Shown: positions 58,537 to 64,000 of the stretch, piece by piece
Layout of the letters: the number at the start of each line of letters is the position of its first letter
How positions within the stretch are numbered: the stretch's first letter is position 1
Assembly: GCA_037042915.1 (NCBI GenBank)
Contig: CM073193.1
Span: 5,022,001 to 5,086,000, forward strand
Length of the DNA: 64,000 nucleotides
Direction of reading: 5' to 3'
Source of the DNA: Auricularia sp. M13
Taxonomy: Eukaryota; Basidiomycota; Agaricomycetes; Auriculariales; Auriculariaceae
Position numbers and translations under genes: made by a program
Notes under the pieces: generated by a model
The model's input: only the letters and a program-made list of their open reading frames with translations
What the model was told of the DNA's origin: nothing
Database searches by the model: none

Positions 58537-61500
58537 ATGGACAAGAGCGCGGCCTCTTCGCTGAGCGGCCTAGGAAACCCCAGTACGCTCGATATGCAGC
58601 TGGACTTCTGGCTCTAGCCCTAGCTGCGTTCTCGCTCTCGCCCATATTCAACAACAAGCGGCCAGCCGACGCGCCGGACATTCTGGCCAAGTGCTACAGC
58701 CTGCGTATACCCGCTGGAATCCCTCGCCTGGCTTCTCCAAACGCGCCGTGTCTGACCGCTTTGTGCCTGAACTCGCGCGACGCTCATCAAGAACGCGACG
58801 ATCTGGACTGGCGCTGACGGCGAAGTCATTCATGGCGACTTGCTGCTCGACGGAGGCATAATCAAAGCTGTCGGCGACGTAGGCTCAAATATTCTGGATG
58901 CCAACGCCAATGTGCTCGATGCAAGGGCGCATGGGTCACCCTGGACTTGGTGTCCTCTGCTACCTTGTCCAGGACCACAACTGATGCCTATATGCAGTGG
59001 ATTTGCATAGTCATATTGGTGTCTTCAGCATTCCCGATTCAAACGGCGAGCATACATTGATGCTCTTAGTGCGTGCTACTGACGAACCACACAGGCGCGT
59101 CCGGCGATTTCATGTCCTCCGATGGCCCTACCGTCCCATGGATGCGTTCCATCGACGGGCTCAACCACACGACGCGTCCTACGAGCTGTCCGTCGCAGGC
59201 GGCCTGACGAGCGCTCCCTCATCCTGCCTGGTAGTGGCAATGCCATCGGTGGGCAGGCATTCGCAATCAAGCTGCGCCAGACGGCCGAGCGCACACCGTC
59301 GTCCAAGCTCATCGACTCGCCGCTCAACCAGACACGCATTGACCCGCAACACCTGCCGCGCTGGCGCCACATGAAGTCCGTATTTTGTCCTGCATCTGAC
59401 ACTGCAACGCAGCGCCGGAATGCAGCGCTGCAGACACGCGTGGTGAGAACCAGCTCGGTTACGGCTCGCGCTTCGACTCCGCCTGGGCTTTCCGCCGCGC
59501 GTACGACGAGGCGCGGAAGATCCGCGATGCGCAGGACGCGTATCGCGCGAAAGCGGCGGCTGGACGGGACGAAATCGCGGGCCAGTCGTTCCCGGAGGAG
59601 CTCGGCGGGAGGCGCTCGTGGACGCCGCGCGGGCGCGTCAAGGTCAACACGCATTGCTATGAAGGTGCGAAAGCCATCTCGTCGTTTGCGCACGGCAGCT
59701 TACCGTCTTTCCTAGCTGTCGACTTTGACCAATTCGTCCGCCTCACGCACGAGTTCAAGTTCCCCGTCGCAGCGTTTCACCATGCCTGAGGCGTACCCTT
59801 GTCGCAGAACCCTCAAACAAACGTCCGTCGCATGCCTTCCGAGACCGTTCTGCCTGCGCCATTGACGAAACACAGATGGGGTGGCACGCCAGCTGTGGCC
59901 CTTTCGCAACGAACGGGCGCTACAAGCGCGAGTCGTACCGCGCGTCCGAGTTCGCGCCGAAGATCCTGTCCGGAGGCTGGCGTGCCAGTCGTCCTCAAGG
60001 CGAATATCCCCTGTCGTGGGGAGTAGATCGCTTTGACCTCGCAGACCGACCATCCCGGTGCTCAACCTTCGCGCGACCCATCTTCGAGGGCAGCAGGCGC
60101 ACTATTACGGCCTGCCGGAGCACCTGGCGCTCGCGTCCGTGACAACAACGCCCGCCGTCGCCGCCGGGCTCGACCACCGTATCGGCTTCCTCAAAACAGG
60201 CATGCCATCCGGAACTGTGTTGTCGTCGTGACTAAACATATCCGCGTTGTAGGACACGATGCGGACGTCGTGCTATGGGACGCGCACCCGCTCAACATCA
60301 CCCGCATCAACATCGGCGCGCGACGCCCACGCAAGTATTCATCGACGGAATTGCTCAGCTCGAAGCGGCATACCGTCTGCCGGGTCTCCAAGCCGCAGCA
60401 GGCCCCGAAGACGCCGCGTTGACCGCGAGGCGAGCGACGCACTCGCGTACGAGAATTGCAGCCGCTCGCACCCGCCGCCGCGATTGCTGCGGGCGTTCGT
60501 CAACGTCGGCGAGCGGCGGAGACGGTGTTTCAGGCAGGACGGGCGGATTGTTGACGCCGTAACGACCGCGGTGCAGGAGGAGGTCGACTTCCAGGGCGGC
60601 CGCCACAGCCGGGTCGGTGACCATCGGGAGCGCCCTGGCCTGGAGGAAATCAGGCTGAGCAGAGCACGAGCGACGGCGCGATTATAGACCCCTTGCTGAT
60701 GGGCGTGCCGCCGGTTCTGGGGTGACGCGGTGCTATACGCGCTGTAGACGGTGTGTAGTGCGGCCGGAGGTTCTTCACACAGCTCACGTTCGCGCAGGCC
60801 GGATCTCGAGACGCGACACGCGTACGTCGCCCCCGCGGAATGGCCCTTGAACTAACTGGCTTAGAAGGGTCGCATACAGGGCTGGAGTCACCACAGCTGT
60901 CGTGGCGCCTATCGGGAACGGCGTCTTTCAGGCGTATCAGCGGCCTGCGCCTCGGAGAGAGCGCATGCGCTGGCACCCGGGCCGTGCTCAGGAGTCCGTC
61001 GCGCTGCATCTCGTCCATCGCGCGCCCTCGGCGTCGCTCATCCAGTTCTCGCACGGCCTGCAGATCCCCAGCATCAGCACGCAGATCGCGACGCTCCGCC
61101 GGCTGCTGACGGACAACGTCCAGGGCGAGACGGGACGGCTTTCCACCGCGCCGCCAAGGGCGAGATCCCGCCGGTGCTGACCGTCACGAGCGCGGACGCC
61201 ATGGTCGCGCTGCTGCGGCTCAAGAGGGACCTTGAGGGGAGCGGAGACGGTATAAGCTGCGCATGGTGTTCTTGCAGGCGAACGAGGCGGCATTTCGCTG
61301 GCGAAATCGCAGGCGGGCGTGGGCGTTATTCTCTCGCCTGTAAGGCCGTTCCCCCTGTCCTGGGACGAGCGCCGAGTGTGAGCACCGCATTTGATTCTGA
61401 ACGTCGCCCGCTATTGACATTTCATCGGCAGGGTGTCCGGCCCCCGCTTAGCAAAGAGAGCGGCAGCTCACGAAGCTGCTGCAGCACAATGTGACCGTGG

Positions 61501-61790
61501 GCATCGGCATCCGCGAGGAATGGGAAGCCGTTCACACTCGGTCGGTCTCAAATGGGTGCGCCGTGCGGTCGCTCGGGTCGCGTTCCTGCGTATTCACAGC
61601 TGTAATCGATGGCAAGGAAGAGTCCAGCGGGCTCCTGAGCGCGAACGATGTGCCGGCACTGGCCACGACGAACATCTGCAAAGCTGCCTGGCTTCGAGGA
61701 CGCCGACACCGATTTCGTCGCGTACAGCGGTATTGTGGCACGCACAAGAGCAAGATCGTCATGGTTCTTCTCCCGCGCGCAACATAGTCG
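58537..61790 (+). pseudogene. Membrane-anchored amidohydrolase, reading frame broken many times
   Basis: Blocks of an agaricomycete metal-dependent amidohydrolase occur in the right order on the plus strand: a membrane anchor (YAAGLLALALAAFSLSPIF) near 58590-58650, NATIWTGADGEVIHGDLLLD near 58805, the metal-binding VDLHSHIG at 58998-59021, SLILPGSGNAIGGQAFAIKL near 59220-59270, RWRHMKSVFC, FDSAWAFRRAYDEARKIRDA near 59470, RGRVKVNTHCYEA near 59630, VAAFHHA, ALFATNGRYKRESYRASEFA near 59900, HYYGLPEHLALASVTTTPAV near 60100, and a second half up to about 61790 (TTAVVAPIGNGVFQ; LTVTSADAMVALLRLKRDLE; VTVGIGIREEW). The metal-site His motifs survive. More than ten frame changes separate the blocks, many without intron signals. 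I label it a pseudogene, but indel errors in the assembly could explain part of this. Confidence 0.65.
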
Positions 61791-62084
61791 ACATTCGCGT
61801 GAGCCAATGTGTAGCGACACCGATGGATCTCAGGTAGCGTTCCGTGGAACGGAACGGAAAGGAAAGGTCGCGCTACACGCGCCTGCTGGCATCATTCAAT
61901 ACTGACATCGTGCAACTGCTCGCAGAAACCTGCAAAGTATATAAGAACCCCAATAAATCAATGCTTTGAAGTGAAACACGTGCCGCATTATAATGAATAT
62001 ACGCGTGATCTAACACATTTTGGACGCCAGGAAGTCCAAGTTGTTCGCCACTCGCAACTTGAATACCATTCTGGATTCTAACCC
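61791..62084. other. Intergenic, no gene seen
   Basis: Short, partly AT-rich stretch between the amidohydrolase end and the next plus-strand frame. No exon or RNA gene recognised. Confidence 0.4.
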
Positions 62085-62416
62085 ATGCCGAGCAAGCTCG
62101 CGCCCCCACGCAAACCACGACTGCGCGCAGCAGCGAGGCTGATGGCGAGGCAACTGAGCAGGAAGCCAGAAAACCTGCGTAAAGAGTGAGGACGACGGGG
62201 TACGTAGCGTTTCGAGGAAGTCGGTCGCGAACCTGAAGAACGCCGTGCGCGAGATGGACCGCTCCTCCATCGCACTGCGCGACGACGCGAAGATGGACCT
62301 GAGCACGGCGGGCGTCACTGGGATGCGGCTGCGCGCGGTCGGCGTCGAGTCTGAGGACGAGCTGGTAGAGGATGGCATGGCATCGAGAGCGGTGCCGGTG
62401 TTTGCTCCTGTTTGGA
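62085..62416 (+). CDS. Partial coding fragment running into scaffold gap
   Basis: The ATG at 62085 gives MPSKLAPPRKPRLRAAARLM, a strongly basic start. After a possible short intron (GTAAAG... near 62178-62220) a second frame reads SVANLKNAVREMDRSSIALR, DDAKMDLSTAGVTGMRLRAV, and an acidic ESEDELVEDG, running into the Ns. It could be a separate small gene or the 5' part of the gene that continues as Apn1 after the gap. I do not recognise it, and Apn1 proteins do not usually carry this segment. Confidence 0.35.
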
Positions 62417-62516
62417 NNNNNNNNNNNNNNNNNNNNNNNNNNNNNNNNNNNNNNNNNNNNNNNNNNNNNNNNNNNNNNNNNNNNNNNNNNNNNNNNNNNN
62501 NNNNNNNNNNNNNNNN
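62417..62516. other. Scaffold gap of 100 Ns
   Basis: Exactly 100 N characters, the usual placeholder for a gap of unknown size. Sequence on the two sides need not be adjacent, which matters for the N-terminus of Apn1. Confidence 0.99.
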
Positions 62517-64000
62517 AAAGCGAAACGCGCGGCGCCAGCGAAGCCGCGCGGCAAAAAGGCTGCCGGTGCAGACGACGACGCGCCGACGCCAGCCAAGCGC
62601 GGGCGGAAGGCCAAGGCGAAGGAGGAGGATGCGCCGCTGCCGGTGCGCGTGCAGAGCGCGTGGCGCGTCGGCGCGCACGTCAGCGCCGCCGGCGGGGTCG
62701 AGAATGCCGTCCTGAACGCCGCTAAGATCGGGTGCGTCTCTCCTTCCCCACCTTCCCCGCGTCCTGCTCCGCCCTTGCTTTGCTGACGCCCGCCCACCAG
62801 CGCCGGCGCCTTCGCCCTCTTCCTCAAATCGCAGCGCAAATGGGTCTCGCCGCCGCTCAAGCCCGCCAACATCGCGGCCTTCAAAGCGGCCATGCAGACG
62901 CACGGGTACGAGCCGCAGGACGTGCTCCCGCACGGCAGCTACCTGCTCAACCTCGGCAACCCGGACGCCGCGAAGCGCGAGCAGAGCTACGAGTGTTTCT
63001 TGGACGACTTGAAGCGCTGCGAGCAGCTCAGGCTGATGCTCTACAACTTCCAGTGAGTGCCGCGGCGCTCGCTGCTGTCCTCCGCCTATGCAGCTGCGCC
63101 ATCGTTCCTCGTAGCGCTCGGCTAACGCCTCGCCAGCCCAGGCTCGACGGTGGGCGCGTGCACCATCGCCGAATCGTGCGCGACCATCGCGGCGTCCCTC
63201 AACCGCGCGCACAAGGCGACGGCGCGCGTGGTGACCGTGCTGGAGAACATGGCGGGCCAGGGCAACGTCGTCGGCTCGCGCTTCGAGGACCTGTGCGACA
63301 TCATCGCCGGCGTCGAGGATAAGCGCCGTGTGGGTGTGCTTGGATACTTGTGAGTTTGCCGTCGCCTTTGTCTGTCTGTTTCTTCACTTGTTTCGTTGTC
63401 GGCTCACGCCGGCTGCTGCGTTCCCCGATTCTTTGCTGCTTATGCTTTCTTCGTTCGCTGACGCTGACGCTCGCGCAGGCCACATGTTCGCCGCGGGGTA
63501 CGACATCCGGACCAAAGAGGCGTACAGTACGTCTTTCTTCCCTCTCCTCTCTCCTTCTCGCACGACGTCTGGCGCTGCCGGCACCGCATCCTCGCGCCGC
63601 GGGCCCCATCCTCGCATCCCGCTGTCGGCGCGCACAACATCGCGCTCGCAGCGCCCAAGTCCTCGCGCCACGCGCACCCACATCCTCGCGCCCATCCTCG
63701 CTCAGTCGTCGACCTACCTTCACGCGCCAAGGCACCCAAAGCTGACGCCGCGCCCATTCTCGCAGGAAGACGATGGCCGAGTTCGACGCGGTCGTCGGGC
63801 GGGAGTACCTGCGCGGGATGCACCTGAACGACTCGAAGGGCGCGCTGGGGTGCAGAAGGACCGGCATGAGAATCTTGGGGTGTGCGTTGATTTCTTTCGT
63901 TCACCATTTTGTTCTTTGTGCTTGGTTTTCTTCATGTCGCTGTTTCGTGCGCTGCGCTCGCTGTCTCGCTATGCTCGGCCGGCACGCAACGCTCGTTGGC
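62517..64000 (+). CDS. apn1: AP endonuclease Apn1 (endonuclease IV family), partial at both ends
   Basis: A zinc-dependent base-excision repair enzyme that cuts 5' of abasic sites. The visible part starts after the gap with a Lys/Ala-rich, NLS-like segment (PAKPRGKKAAGADDDAPTPA, KRGRKAKAKEED). The TIM-barrel follows: SAWRVGAHVSAAGGVENAVL (first metal His in GAHVSAAGG), GAFALFLKSQRKW, LPHGSYLLNLGNPD, LMLYNFHPGSTVGACTIAES, VVTVLENMAGQGNVVGSRFE (Glu ligand), CLDTCHMFAAGYD (Asp and His ligands) and LRGMHLNDSKGALG with KDRHENLG (His and Asp ligands). Introns are 45-80 bp. Two one-base slips, near 63335 (VGV/CLDT) and at the GGGG run near 63849, break otherwise perfect motifs and look like base-call errors. 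The C-terminal end lies beyond 64000. Confidence 0.9.

Overview
The window is a piece of a filamentous basidiomycete nuclear genome, most likely an agaricomycete. The evidence is GC-rich coding sequence, genes cut by many 38-60 bp introns with GT(GCG/AAG/ACG)...AG borders, and families typical of that class (7TM-type membrane protein, a 'TEDGGF'-type domain, an AAA-ATPase-like protein). A 100-N scaffold gap at 62417-62516 shows it is a draft assembly. Several conserved genes (neurofibromin-like RasGAP, Apn1, a coiled-coil protein) carry isolated one-base frame slips, so some apparent breaks are probably base-call errors.

Layout: 1-5.7 kb, minus strand: a BRE4/FUSC-type membrane protein (runs off the left edge), U1 snRNP protein C, and a small single-span membrane protein. 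5.7-15 kb looks like an accessory segment: one long minus-strand gene joining an agaricomycete 'TEDGGF' region, a helical region and a TKL-like pseudokinase; a decayed copy of the 3' part of EXO84; an AAA-ATPase-like gene; and an orphan kinase C-lobe tail. 15.3-29 kb is conserved: EXO84 with a 1.75-kb repeat-filled first intron, glutathione synthetase, a class V aminotransferase (cysteine desulfurase-like), Grr1 F-box/LRR protein and an HMG-box factor. 31-38 kb: a 7TM-like protein and a DH-PH RhoGEF. 38.5-38.7 kb: tRNA-Phe plus a tRNA 3'-half relic. 39-54 kb: a disordered protein with two copies of a C-x2-C-x8-H-x3-C motif, a long coiled-coil protein and a neurofibromin/Ira-type RasGAP of about 9.4 kb. 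55-64 kb: a secreted beta-propeller-like protein, an amidohydrolase with many broken frames, the scaffold gap, and the AP endonuclease Apn1 running off the right edge.

Shared themes are polarity and small-GTPase control (Exo84 in the exocyst, RhoGEF, RasGAP), nutrient-linked ubiquitination (Grr1), redox and sulfur metabolism (Gsh2, cysteine desulfurase-like enzyme) and splicing (U1-C). They do not form an operon-like system. The most unusual items are the fused TEDGGF-helical-pseudokinase gene, the EXO84-derived relic 4-9 kb from its source, the tandem-repeat EXO84 intron and the paired CCHC motifs.
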